Positions 15,506-23,957 of a stretch of 35,304 nt of DNA are shown here, one piece after another. The translations under genes were made by a program, and so were the position numbers. Source of the stretch: Kiritimatiellia bacterium (GTDB lineage Bacteria; Verrucomicrobiota; Kiritimatiellia; RFP12; UBA1067); the NCBI GenBank assembly GCA_016302985.1, contig JAEDMN010000005.1, forward strand, positions 1-35,304, given 5' to 3'. The notes under the pieces were generated by a model. It ran no database searches, was not told where the DNA came from, and worked only from the letters and a program-made list of their open reading frames with translations. Each line of letters begins with the position of its first letter. The stretch's first letter is position 1.

Positions 15506-16123
15506 ATGGCGAAATTGAAGCTTGGCGTTCTGGGCAGCGGATCCGGAAGCAACATGCAGTCGATCGTTGACGCGATCGAGAAGGGCGAGCTCGACGCGGA
15601 AATCCGCCTCGTCCTCGCGGATGTGCAGGACGCGTACATCCTCGAGCGTGCGAAGAAGCACGGCATTCCGTGCCAGTGGCTCGACTGCGCCCCCTGGAAG
15701 ACGAAGCTCGAGGGCGCGGCCGAGGACGAATGCATCCGCCTGCTCAGGGACGCGGGCTGCGACACCGTCGTGCTCGCGGGCTTCATGCGCATCGTCAAGC
15801 CGAAGCTCCTGGCGGCCTTCCCGATGCGGGTGCTCAACATCCATCCCGCGCTTCTGCCCGCGTTCCCGGGCGTGCACAGCTGGACGCAGGCCCTCGACTA
15901 CGGCTGCAAGGTCGCCGGCGTGACGGTCCATTTCGTCGACGCCGGGACGGATTCCGGTCCGATCATCGTCCAGAAGTGCGTCCCGGTGATGGAGGACGAC
16001 ACGCCCGAGTCGCTGCACGCGCGCATCCAGGTGCAGGAGCACATCGCGTTCCCGGAGGCGCTGCGGCACCTCGCGGCGGGCCGTCTGACGGTCGAGGGCC
16101 GCCGGGTCCGCATCGGGGCCTGA
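15506..16123 (+). CDS. purN: Phosphoribosylglycinamide formyltransferase (GART)
   Basis: A 205-residue enzyme that formylates GAR with 10-formyltetrahydrofolate in the third step of purine synthesis. It starts with the phosphate-binding GSGSGSNMQSI. It has LAGFMRIV, then NIHPALLPAFPG with Asn111 and His113, and HFVDAGTDSGPII with Asp149. These correspond to catalytic Asn106, His108 and Asp144 of E. coli PurN with a constant offset of five. The length is typical. An AGGAGG-type Shine-Dalgarno precedes the ATG. It lies 27 nt after argS and 24 nt before the transporter gene and is probably cotranscribed with both. Confidence 0.96.
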   Translation: MAKLKLGVLGSGSGSNMQSIVDAIEKGELDAEIRLVLADVQDAYILERAKKHGIPCQWLDCAPWKTKLEGAAEDECIRLLRDAGCDTVVLAGFMRIVKPKLLAAFPMRVLNIHPALLPAFPGVHSWTQALDYGCKVAGVTVHFVDAGTDSGPIIVQKCVPVMEDDTPESLHARIQVQEHIAFPEALRHLAAGRLTVEGRRVRIGA

Positions 16124-16147
16124 CCGCCGCACGGAGAGGACTGAAGA

Positions 16148-17890
16148 ATGAACGGAGCCCTGCTGCTGCTGATCGGAATCGCGTGCTTCGCCGCCGCGTA
16201 TTTCCTGTATTCCAGATTCATCGCCGCGTCGATCGGCGTCGATCCCGGGCGCCCGACGCCCGCCCATACGATGGGCGACGGCATCGACTACGTGCCTGCA
16301 CACCCGGTGGTGCTGTATGGGCACCACTTCGCGGCCATCGCCGGCGCGGGCCCGATCGTGGGGCCCGTCCTCGCCGCGGAGTTCGGCTGGGTCGCGGTGG
16401 CGCTCTGGATCGTCTTCGGCTGCATCTTCATCGGCTCCATGCACGACATGGTGACGCTCTTCCTCTCCGTGCGCCATGAAGGCAGGTCCATCGGGTCGGT
16501 CATCGAGGAGGTCCTCGGACGTCCCGGCAAGATGATCTTCCTGATGTTCTGCTTCTCCGCGCTCGTGCTGGTGATGGCCGTGTTCACGGGGCAGGTCGCG
16601 GATTCCTTCGTCTCGAACCCTGAGGTCGCGACCTCCTCTCTGCTGGGCATCTTCGAGGCCGCGCTCTTCGGCGTCTGCGTCTACCGCCTGCGCTGGAGCG
16701 TCAAGTGGGCGAGCCTGGTGTTCGTGCCGGTCCTGTTCCTGCTTGTCTGGCTCGGCGTGGTCTTCCCCTGCGACCTCGTGCAGCTCTTCGGCGTGACCGC
16801 GGCGACGGCCCGGACGATCTGGGTGGTCGTGCTGTTCGTCTACTGCTTTGTCGCGTCCACGCTCCCCGTTTGGCTGCTTCTGCAGCCGCGCGACTACCTC
16901 AACAGCTATCTCCTCTACGCGATGCTCGCAATCGGCCTCACCGCCGTGCTGGTCGTCCATCCGACGATCCAGATCGACGCGGTGGCGGGGTTCGCGGTTC
17001 CGAAGGCCGGTGGCGGTTCGAAGTACCTCTTCCCGTTGCTGTTCGTGACGGTGGCCTGCGGGGCCTGCTCGGGCTTCCATGCCCTGGTGGCCTCGGGGAC
17101 GACCTCGAAGCAACTCGACAGCGAGCGGCACATCCGCCCTGTGGGCTACGGCTGCATGCTGCTCGAGGGCGTCGTCGCGCTCCTGGCGCTCCTGGCGGTG
17201 GCGTGCGGAACGCAGGCCGATCTCAGGGAAGGGCTGGCGACGCTTCCCCCGGTGAAGCTCTTCGCCCAGGGGCTCGCGGGCTTCTGCGCGAAGCTCGGCT
17301 TGCCGGAGAAGACCTCCGAGAGCTTCATGCTGCTCGCTGTCGCGGCGTTCCTGATGACGTCGGTCGACGCCTGCACGCGCCTGGCGCGCTTCGTGTGGCA
17401 GGAGCTCTGGTCCACTTCCGCCGCGCCGGTCGACGCGGAAGGGGCCGCGAAGGCGCCGTCCCCCCTGGTTCGGCTGAACCGCAACATGTACTTCGCCACG
17501 ACCGTCGTCGTGCTGATCGGCGTCTACCTGCTCGTCTTCAACCCGTCGATGTCGAGGAATCTCTGGACGATGTTCGCCTCCGCGAACCAGATGCTGGCCT
17601 CGCTGACGCTGCTGACGGCTTCGCTGTGGCTGTTCAAGAAGCACCTCCGCTGGTGGATCGCCTTCCTGCCGATGTGCTTTATGATCCTGACCTCCGGCAC
17701 GGCCGTGCTCCAGCTGTTCCTGGACAACCTGGGGAAGTGGACGAAGGAGGGCTTTGCCGCGGGCGGGGTCACCGCGATTGGCGCGGCCGTGCTTTTCTGC
17801 CTGGCCGTCACGCTGCTCGTCCTCGGCGGCCTCAAGCTCCGCCGCATCCTCGCGACGCGCATGCTCCAGTCGATTGCGAAGAGGAAGTAG
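16148..17890 (+). CDS. CstA/BtsT-family transporter (carbon starvation protein A)
   Basis: A 580-residue polytopic membrane protein. The N-terminal third carries the CstA hallmark GHHFAAIAGAGPIVGPVLAAEFGW... from about residue 58, then GSMHDMVTLFLSVRHEGRSIG. A later QPRDYLNSYLLYAMLAIGL and ACSGFHALVASGTTSKQL complete the family pattern. Characterised members take up pyruvate (BtsT, CstA) and have been linked to peptide use under starvation. It is shorter than E. coli CstA (701 aa), mainly through a shorter C-terminus, as in many other phyla. The start is preceded by GGAGAGGA. No BtsS/BtsR-type two-component regulator is adjacent. Confidence 0.93.
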   Translation: MNGALLLLIGIACFAAAYFLYSRFIAASIGVDPGRPTPAHTMGDGIDYVPAHPVVLYGHHFAAIAGAGPIVGPVLAAEFGWVAVALWIVFGCIFIGSMHDMVTLFLSVRHEGRSIGSVIEEVLGRPGKMIFLMFCFSALVLVMAVFTGQVADSFVSNPEVATSSLLGIFEAALFGVCVYRLRWSVKWASLVFVPVLFLLVWLGVVFPCDLVQLFGVTAATARTIWVVVLFVYCFVASTLPVWLLLQPRDYLNSYLLYAMLAIGLTAVLVVHPTIQIDAVAGFAVPKAGGGSKYLFPLLFVTVACGACSGFHALVASGTTSKQLDSERHIRPVGYGCMLLEGVVALLALLAVACGTQADLREGLATLPPVKLFAQGLAGFCAKLGLPEKTSESFMLLAVAAFLMTSVDACTRLARFVWQELWSTSAAPVDAEGAAKAPSPLVRLNRNMYFATTVVVLIGVYLLVFNPSMSRNLWTMFASANQMLASLTLLTASLWLFKKHLRWWIAFLPMCFMILTSGTAVLQLFLDNLGKWTKEGFAAGGVTAIGAAVLFCLAVTLLVLGGLKLRRILATRMLQSIAKRK

Positions 17891-17919
17891 GGCGCGACGA
17901 ACCGACGTGAAAGGATGAA

Positions 17920-20307
17920 ATGACGGGCGAGCAATATCTTGAGCTGCCTCGGGAGAAATGGGATCCGCTGGCGACCGCCGGCGTGTTCCTGTGCGCGCTC
18001 ATGCTCCTCGTTCTCTGGGCCTTCCCCGGGGTTCACCCGCTGGTCTGGGATGAACTTTCGGTCGCCGCCGGGCTCCGCCCGCCGGAGCAGCCGTTCCCTG
18101 GGGTCTATCGGTGCCTGATGAAGCACCTTTTCGGCGGATTGGGGGACGCGAAGGTGCTCGCGCTCGTTCCGTGGCTCGGACGGGTGTCCGTGGCGCTTGC
18201 GGCGACGGCCGTCTATCGCCTGTTGCGGGACATCCTGCCCGCCATGTTGCGCCTGCGGGCGCGTATCGGCCGGGTTGGCGGAATCGTCGGCCGCCTGGTC
18301 GCGGGCACGGCCGCGCTCCTGTTCCTGTGTGCGGACCCCGTCTGGCGCGCGGCGCAGGCATTCTCCCCGACGACGCTTTTCATCTGCCTTGTCGTGGCGA
18401 TTGTCGCCCTGTTCTTCCGCTTCGTGCGAAAGGCCGTGGTCGCGCCGCTCTATCTGTGCTTCGCGCTGCTGGGCGTCCTGTCCGCCGAGACGCCGCTGGG
18501 CTTTGTCCTGCTGCTCCTGGTCGTGACCGGCATCCTCCTGGCGGCGAGCTGGGCGGCGAACCCCGCGGTCCCCCTCGTCAACCCGTTCGTGGACGGCCTT
18601 GTCCGCTCCGTCGCGTTCCGCCGGCTCGTCAACCTGTATGGCTTCTGCTTCGCCGCCACGCTGGGGCTGAACGTCTGGCTCTTCATGCAGATGGGGGGCG
18701 CGGCGGCCGCGGGCGTGGCCAGCGATGCGCTGGGCGTGCTGTTCATCTGCCTCCGCAACTGCATCTCGGCGGTGACGGACAGCGCCTCGCCCGTCGCGCT
18801 GCTCTTCGCATTCCTCCTGGCGTTCGTCCCGTGCTTCCTTTCCGTCCGCCTGCTGCCGCGGGCCTGGGACGACGACCGCTTCCTGCCGTTCCTCCTCGGC
18901 GTGCTCTACATCGTTCTGGGCGTTGTCGCGCTCTCGCAGCTGGCGGGCGCGCGCATCCTCTGGTTCTGGAACTGGCAGCGCTCGGGGTCCATGGTGCAGT
19001 CCGACATCGTGCTCGCGTTCATCCTCATGTTCGACGTCGCGGCCGCCGCCTTCGCGCTCGCCGTCTTCGGCGTCGATGCCTGCTGCCGTAACTACCGCCG
19101 CATCGCGCAGAAGACCTTCCCGGAGTCGATGCAGGTGGATGAGGCGGCCAGGCTTGCGGAATCCCTTGGCCGCAATCGCGCGCTCCGCCGCAGGATCTTC
19201 TGGGGCGTGCTGGTCCTCATCCCCGTGCTGGTGCTCCCGGGCCGCCGCCAGGCCGCGGAGCGGGGCATGATGGGCGTGGTCGAGGACTATGTGCAGGAGG
19301 TGCTGCGCGAAACCCGGGGGTGCGACACACTCTTCACGGATGGTTCCTACGACAGCTACCTGGAGCTTCGCGCCCGCGCTGCGGACCGGAAGCTGAACTG
19401 CCTGTCGCTGCTGACCCCGAACAGCCCGCGCGAACGCCTCGTCCGCCTCCGTGCCGCCGAAAGCGACGAGGACCGCCAGATGCTCGAGAACGACGCTTCG
19501 TCCCCGCTGCGCACGTGGATCGTTTCGGACACGAACCGCCTCGCGCGCACGGCGGTCCAGGTCGGGCTCGAGTTCTGGAAGCGCCTCAACCGGCCCTTGC
19601 CGCCATTGTCCGGCCTGACCGCGCTGCCGGGCGGCATCGAGCCCTCGGAACGCCTGCGCGCGCTGGCGGCCTGCGAGACGATCGCCGAGAAGATCTACGA
19701 CCTTGCGAAGGGCCACGTCCTCGCCGCCTCCGTCGACCGGCGGCTCAAGGCGGTGTATCCCGTTGCGGGGTTCCGCCTCGCACGGACGGCCCAGTACCGC
19801 AGCCGCGCCGCGGATGAGGCGGGGCGGCGCAGAGAATCCTTCCGCGAGGCGGCGATGGCGGACGAACTTGACTCCACGAACTACGAGCTCGCCGAGCTCC
19901 GTTCGCGACAGGCCTGGAAGAAGCGCCAGCAGTCCGGCGTGCTCACGCCGCGCGAGGGGCTGGTGATCGGCCTTTCCCGCGCCGACTTCGCGCTGGCCGG
20001 CCAGTATGCCGCGCCGATTCTCCGCACCGACCCCGACGAGCCGCGTGCGAACTTCGCGCTCGGGATGAAGTTCTACCAGGAGGAGCAGTGGTCGCGCGCA
20101 GCAAGCCACCTCCGGCGCTGCCTGGTCCGCCGCCCCGACGAAGTCGCCGTGCTGAACAACCTGGCCGTCGTGGAAATGAAGCTGGACCAGCTCGACGACG
20201 CGGAGAAGCACGCGCGGCGCGCGTTGGAGCTCCACCCTGAGCTGAAAGACGTCCAGTCCACGCTGGACAAGATTCTGAGACTGAAAACCGAAAGGAAGCG
20301 AAAATGA
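17920..20307 (+). CDS. Multi-pass membrane protein with TPR tail, GT-C-like
   Basis: A 795-residue protein. Residues about 18-430 contain roughly ten or more membrane segments. The first external loop has HPLVWDELSVAAGL with Asp44-Glu45, a position and pattern like the acidic motif of GT-C lipid-dependent glycosyltransferases and DUF2723 proteins. A soluble region follows (about 430-680), and a C-terminal array of at least two to three TPRs ends the chain (about 685-790: PRANFALGMKFYQEEQWSRA, AVLNNLAVVEMKLDQLDDAE). The combination suggests a membrane glycosyltransferase with a protein-docking tail, but this is inference. AAGGA is placed just before the ATG. Its TGA overlaps the next ATG, and a Wzy_C-family gene follows, supporting a glycan-assembly role. 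Confidence 0.6.
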   Translation: MTGEQYLELPREKWDPLATAGVFLCALMLLVLWAFPGVHPLVWDELSVAAGLRPPEQPFPGVYRCLMKHLFGGLGDAKVLALVPWLGRVSVALAATAVYRLLRDILPAMLRLRARIGRVGGIVGRLVAGTAALLFLCADPVWRAAQAFSPTTLFICLVVAIVALFFRFVRKAVVAPLYLCFALLGVLSAETPLGFVLLLLVVTGILLAASWAANPAVPLVNPFVDGLVRSVAFRRLVNLYGFCFAATLGLNVWLFMQMGGAAAAGVASDALGVLFICLRNCISAVTDSASPVALLFAFLLAFVPCFLSVRLLPRAWDDDRFLPFLLGVLYIVLGVVALSQLAGARILWFWNWQRSGSMVQSDIVLAFILMFDVAAAAFALAVFGVDACCRNYRRIAQKTFPESMQVDEAARLAESLGRNRALRRRIFWGVLVLIPVLVLPGRRQAAERGMMGVVEDYVQEVLRETRGCDTLFTDGSYDSYLELRARAADRKLNCLSLLTPNSPRERLVRLRAAESDEDRQMLENDASSPLRTWIVSDTNRLARTAVQVGLEFWKRLNRPLPPLSGLTALPGGIEPSERLRALAACETIAEKIYDLAKGHVLAASVDRRLKAVYPVAGFRLARTAQYRSRAADEAGRRRESFREAAMADELDSTNYELAELRSRQAWKKRQQSGVLTPREGLVIGLSRADFALAGQYAAPILRTDPDEPRANFALGMKFYQEEQWSRAASHLRRCLVRRPDEVAVLNNLAVVEMKLDQLDDAEKHARRALELHPELKDVQSTLDKILRLKTERKRK

Positions 20308-21218
20308 ATGCAATGAAGAATGCCCTGGCGGTCTTTGCGATCTTGGCCGCGCTCGCCGGCATGGCGGAGGAGAAGGGGTCCCTGGGAACCGCCTTCCAGG
20401 ATCTGCAGAAGGACGATCAGGTCGAGTTCGTGCGCGCCGTGAACGAATCCATGCGGACCTACAAGGCGTCGACGCCCGAGAAGCGGCTCCAGACGATCTA
20501 CGCGGTCAACCGGGATGCGGTGCGCGCGGCACCCGCGAAGGAAAAGAAGGCCGTCATCGCGGAGGTCTTCGCCACGGCGCCGATGGACGCCCTGCCGACG
20601 ATCACGGACCGTTTCGCCACCGAGCTTTTCTCCCGCAAGGCCGCCGGGTTCAGCGACAAGGACGATTCGTTCACCGAGTTCGCGGCGGCGACGCTGATGC
20701 GCGTGCGCACCCGCATGCGGTTCCTGGCGACGCACGAGCTTCCAGCCGCCCGCATGACGTTCGCGGTGATCATGGTGCTGAAGGCCTCCGAGGGCAACCC
20801 CGCCGACCTGCGCGAGTCCGTGCTCTTCTACATCCCCACGGGATCGCACGAGCTGGCCCGCAAGGTCTGGATCCCCGCGGCGCTGGGCGAGGACGGCAAT
20901 GCGCCGTCCTACCAGCCGATCCTCGCCGCCGGCGAGAAGGGCGAGGAACCCGCCCATGTGTCCGAGCTTCAGATTGCCCCGGTGCAGGAGCTCAACCGCC
21001 TTGTCGGCAGCGAGCTCCGCGTCGGCGACGCGAAGGACGTCACGGGCCCGACGCCCGCCTTCAACGGCAATGGCCTCGGCACGGGCGAGGGCATGGGCGC
21101 AGGCCTCGGCCGCGTGCCGCGCGCCGCCTCCTCCGATCCTGACTCCCCCTGGTACCGTCGCCGCCGCGGCGACGACCCCGAGGATCCTTCGCCTGTCTAT
21201 GTCGGACAGGGGCTCTGA
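20304..21218 (+). CDS. Secreted protein of unknown function
   Basis: A 304-residue protein with a signal peptide (residues 1-21, KNALAVFAILAALAGMAE). The mature part is mainly helical up to about residue 200 (ESMRTYKASTPEKRLQTIYA, ELFSRKAAGF). A Gly-rich linker (NGNGLGTGEGMGAGLGR) follows, and a short charged C-terminus contains WYRRRRGDDPEDP. I recognise no family. Its ATG overlaps the stop of the TPR membrane protein (ATGA) and a Wzy_C-like gene begins within about 10 nt of its end, so the three are coupled. It may be a periplasmic partner or substrate of that module (inference). Confidence 0.75.
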   Translation: MNAMKNALAVFAILAALAGMAEEKGSLGTAFQDLQKDDQVEFVRAVNESMRTYKASTPEKRLQTIYAVNRDAVRAAPAKEKKAVIAEVFATAPMDALPTITDRFATELFSRKAAGFSDKDDSFTEFAAATLMRVRTRMRFLATHELPAARMTFAVIMVLKASEGNPADLRESVLFYIPTGSHELARKVWIPAALGEDGNAPSYQPILAAGEKGEEPAHVSELQIAPVQELNRLVGSELRVGDAKDVTGPTPAFNGNGLGTGEGMGAGLGRVPRAASSDPDSPWYRRRRGDDPEDPSPVYVGQGL

Positions 21219-21225
21219 CACCGCC

Positions 21226-22740
21226 ATGGTGCGGATCTCCGCCATCCTCGTCCCGCTGTTGGTCGCGGTCCCCGTCCTCGCGTTCGCGTGGACATACGGC
21301 GGCACACGCGCGCAGGAGCTCCTGCGCGTGATGCCCTGGGCCTCGCTGGTCTGCGCGGGTTCCTTCCTGTTGCCCCAGCGGCATCCCGGGGAGTCCTGGG
21401 GCGCGTCCCTGCGCCGGGTCTTTACCGCCGCCGTGCGCGATCCGTTCGTCTGGACCGCGCTGGTGTTGCTCGCCTACCTCGCGATTCCGCTGTTCAACGT
21501 CTCTCTCTGCCCCGTGTGCGACTGGAAGGCCATCGACGCCGGCGTCAATCCCTTCCCGCGCTTCCGCTGGCTGCCGTTCTGCGCACATCCGGGCGAGCAC
21601 CTGTCCGTCATTGTCTGGTTCGCGCCATCGCTGCTTGTCGCGGCCGCCGTGCGCCACGTCCTCGTCCGCGCCGGCAAGCGTGTCTTTCTCGAGTTGCTGG
21701 TCTGGAACGCCGCGGCGCTGGCGCTGCTGGGGTTCGCCCAGACCGTCACAGGCGCCCAGTTCCCCTACTGGGGCACGCCCCCGCGGCCCGTCCACTTCTT
21801 CTCGGTCTTCGGCTATGCGAACATGGCGGGTGCGTTCTTCGGTCTCACCTACACGCTGTCGCTTGGCCTTTGGCTGCAGCGGCTCACGGACATCGAGGGG
21901 GGGGATTTGAAGCCCGGGACGTTCCGGACGGACCATCCTTTCCTGGCCGCGCACTATCCGGCCCTGGCCGTTGGGTTGACCCTCTGCGCCGTCCTGGCGA
22001 CCGTTTCCCGCGCGTCGATCATCCTTGCCGTCGCGGTGACCGCGGTCTTCGTCGCCTATCTCGTCATGCGCGCGTTCTCCGGGAACGACTGGGGGCGCGG
22101 CCGCCGCTTCCGCAGCTGCGTCACGGTCCTGTCCCTCATGCTGGGCATCTTCGCGGCGGTTTATGTCTATGCCCCTCCGACGGTCGGGCATGAGCTCCGC
22201 ACGCTGAGTTCCTTCTCGGTCGCGGACCGCGTGACGGGGAAGGGCGAATACCACACGCGCGTCGCGACCGCGATCATGCGGGACTTCCCGCTCTTCGGCG
22301 TCGGCGGATGGGGCTATCGGCATTTCTCCCCCGTCTACATGAAGCCAGGCGAGAAGCCGGGCGTGGGGGCCAGCGGCGGCGCAAACGTCCACAACGACTA
22401 CCTCCAGTTCCTGGTCGAGCACGGCCTCGTCGGGTTCTCGCTGATGGCCGCCTGCGTCTGGCTTCTCATGCTGCCGACGGGGCGGGCCTGGCGGCAGCTG
22501 ACCATCCAGGCGATTGCGGCGGGACGGTCCGGCATGGGCGCCTCGACCCAGGTCGTCTTCGCCGTGCAGGCGCCCATCATCTGGGGCGTTCTGGGCGTGG
22601 CCGCGGTGCTGGTCCACGCCTTCGGCGACTGCCCGCTTCGTTCGGCGGCCGTCCTTTCGCACGTGTTGACCGTCCTCCCTGCGCTGTTCGGGTTCCTTCC
22701 GCACGCGGTCGGGGAGGCGAACCGTCCCGGAACCAAATAG
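21226..22740 (+). CDS. O-antigen ligase/polymerase family membrane protein (Wzy_C)
   Basis: A 504-residue polytopic membrane protein with about 11 hydrophobic segments. A large periplasmic loop follows the mid-protein helices. It contains DFPLFGVGGWGYRHFSPVY and NVHNDYLQFLVEHGLVGFSL, where the His-Asn-Asp and following hydrophobic run are the usual signature of WaaL ligases, Wzy polymerases and PglL-type O-oligosaccharyltransferases. Which of these reactions it performs cannot be decided from sequence. An in-frame ATG at 21199, inside the upstream gene, is an alternative start. The context (TPR/GT-C-like membrane protein and secreted protein directly upstream) suggests transfer of an undecaprenyl-linked glycan to a surface acceptor. 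Confidence 0.82.
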   Translation: MVRISAILVPLLVAVPVLAFAWTYGGTRAQELLRVMPWASLVCAGSFLLPQRHPGESWGASLRRVFTAAVRDPFVWTALVLLAYLAIPLFNVSLCPVCDWKAIDAGVNPFPRFRWLPFCAHPGEHLSVIVWFAPSLLVAAAVRHVLVRAGKRVFLELLVWNAAALALLGFAQTVTGAQFPYWGTPPRPVHFFSVFGYANMAGAFFGLTYTLSLGLWLQRLTDIEGGDLKPGTFRTDHPFLAAHYPALAVGLTLCAVLATVSRASIILAVAVTAVFVAYLVMRAFSGNDWGRGRRFRSCVTVLSLMLGIFAAVYVYAPPTVGHELRTLSSFSVADRVTGKGEYHTRVATAIMRDFPLFGVGGWGYRHFSPVYMKPGEKPGVGASGGANVHNDYLQFLVEHGLVGFSLMAACVWLLMLPTGRAWRQLTIQAIAAGRSGMGASTQVVFAVQAPIIWGVLGVAAVLVHAFGDCPLRSAAVLSHVLTVLPALFGFLPHAVGEANRPGTK

Positions 22741-22751
22741 GAGAACGAGAG

Positions 22752-23873
22752 ATGCAGAGACGAGACTTCCTGTCGCTGGGCTTCGCCGCGGCGGCGCTGG
22801 CGGGATGCGCGACAAACGCCTCCGCGAAGAAGACGACGGCGGTCGAGAAGGCCCCGGGCGGCGGCGATCCCCGCATGCGCGGCCCGTTCCCGATTCTTTC
22901 CACGCCGTACAACGAGGACGGTTCCGTCGACTACGAATCCCTCGCCCGCGGCTGCGTGTTCACGGCCGACGGCGGGTGCCCCGGCGTGATCTGGTGCCAG
23001 TCCAATGACGCCGTCGACCTCCTCACGTTCGAGGAGAAGGTCAAGGGGTACGAGGTGTGCATGCAGGCCCTCCAGGACCGCACGGACTGCGTGTGCTGCC
23101 TGGGCTGCAACGGGCCGACCTGGGAGCAGATGGTGAAGGAGGCGAAGGCCGTCGAGGCGCTCGCCGCCCGCTATCCGCGGACGAAGGTCGCGATCATCTC
23201 GCGTCCGCCGGACACCGGCAAGACGCTGGACGACGTGCGCGCCTACTTCGAGAAGCTCGGCGAGGTCGCGAAGCGCCCCGTCATCATCCAGACGGTCGTC
23301 AACAGCACCTGCCCCTCGCCCACGGTCGAGATGCTCGTGGACCTCGCCCGCAAGTGGCCGGAGGTCTTCGGCTACATCAAGGAGGAGAGCGGCGGCGCCC
23401 AGGCGAACGACCGCATGAAGGCCGAGAACGCCGCCAAGCCCGTCATTCACACGGTCTTCAGCGCCTGGGGCGGTTGGCAGTGGCTCCACCAGAGCCGCCG
23501 CTGTGGCAGCGAGGGACTCATCACCGAGCGCTGCGCCTACGCGCCGCTCCTCGGCTACATCTGGCGCCAGATGGAGGACCGCGACCCGAAGGGCACGCTC
23601 ACTGCGGCCTACGCGCTCCTGCGCCTCCTGATCGACCAGCGCAACTACCCCGGCGGCCTGCGCGGCTACTCCCTCTACTACCTCCAGCGCCAGGGCGTCT
23701 TCAAGACGACCGTTTCGCGCGAGTACCTCAAGTCCGAGAAGAAGGAACAGGGCACGGTCGCCGTCGGCGACAACAGGAAGTGGAAGCTCTCCACCGTCAC
23801 GCTCACCGACGACCAGAAGGCCGAGCTCGACGAGTGCTACGACGACATGCTCCGCTTCATCCGCGAGCACTGA
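22752..23873 (+). CDS. Exported DapA/NanA-fold protein with Tat-like lipoprotein signal
   Basis: A 373-residue protein of the dihydrodipicolinate synthase/N-acetylneuraminate lyase superfamily. The N-terminus is MQRRDFLSLGFAAAALAGC: a twin-arginine-like signal ending in a lipobox (Cys19). The barrel begins at GPFPILSTPYNEDGSVDYESL, and the Schiff-base lysine appears as Lys210 in GYIKEESGG. Two usual features are missing: the GTTGE-type phosphate/carboxylate loop reads VIWCQSNDAVDLL, and the catalytic tyrosine region reads PVIIQTVVNS with no Tyr (Gln180 at the approximate position). Aldolase activity is therefore uncertain. A strong AGGAGA precedes the ATG. It lies 11 nt behind the Wzy_C gene but opens the carbohydrate region in content. 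Confidence 0.82.
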   Translation: MQRRDFLSLGFAAAALAGCATNASAKKTTAVEKAPGGGDPRMRGPFPILSTPYNEDGSVDYESLARGCVFTADGGCPGVIWCQSNDAVDLLTFEEKVKGYEVCMQALQDRTDCVCCLGCNGPTWEQMVKEAKAVEALAARYPRTKVAIISRPPDTGKTLDDVRAYFEKLGEVAKRPVIIQTVVNSTCPSPTVEMLVDLARKWPEVFGYIKEESGGAQANDRMKAENAAKPVIHTVFSAWGGWQWLHQSRRCGSEGLITERCAYAPLLGYIWRQMEDRDPKGTLTAAYALLRLLIDQRNYPGGLRGYSLYYLQRQGVFKTTVSREYLKSEKKEQGTVAVGDNRKWKLSTVTLTDDQKAELDECYDDMLRFIREH

Positions 23874-23941
23874 CGCCGTTCTGACTGGTCCCTGACCTTT
23901 TCTTCGTTCCGCTCTCCCGCTGAAATCTCCTCCCCGCATTG

Positions 23942-23950
23942 TGCTATAAT
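23942..23950 (+). promoter_or_regulatory. Extended -10 promoter of the GH106-like gene
   Basis: TGC followed by TATAAT (23945-23950) in the 84-nt gap after the DapA-like gene. Only 7 nt separate it from the ATG at 23958, so the message is probably leaderless. An in-frame ATG at 23949 overlaps the -10 itself and cannot be the start if this promoter is used. Confidence 0.68.
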
Positions 23951-23957
23951 GAAGGAC

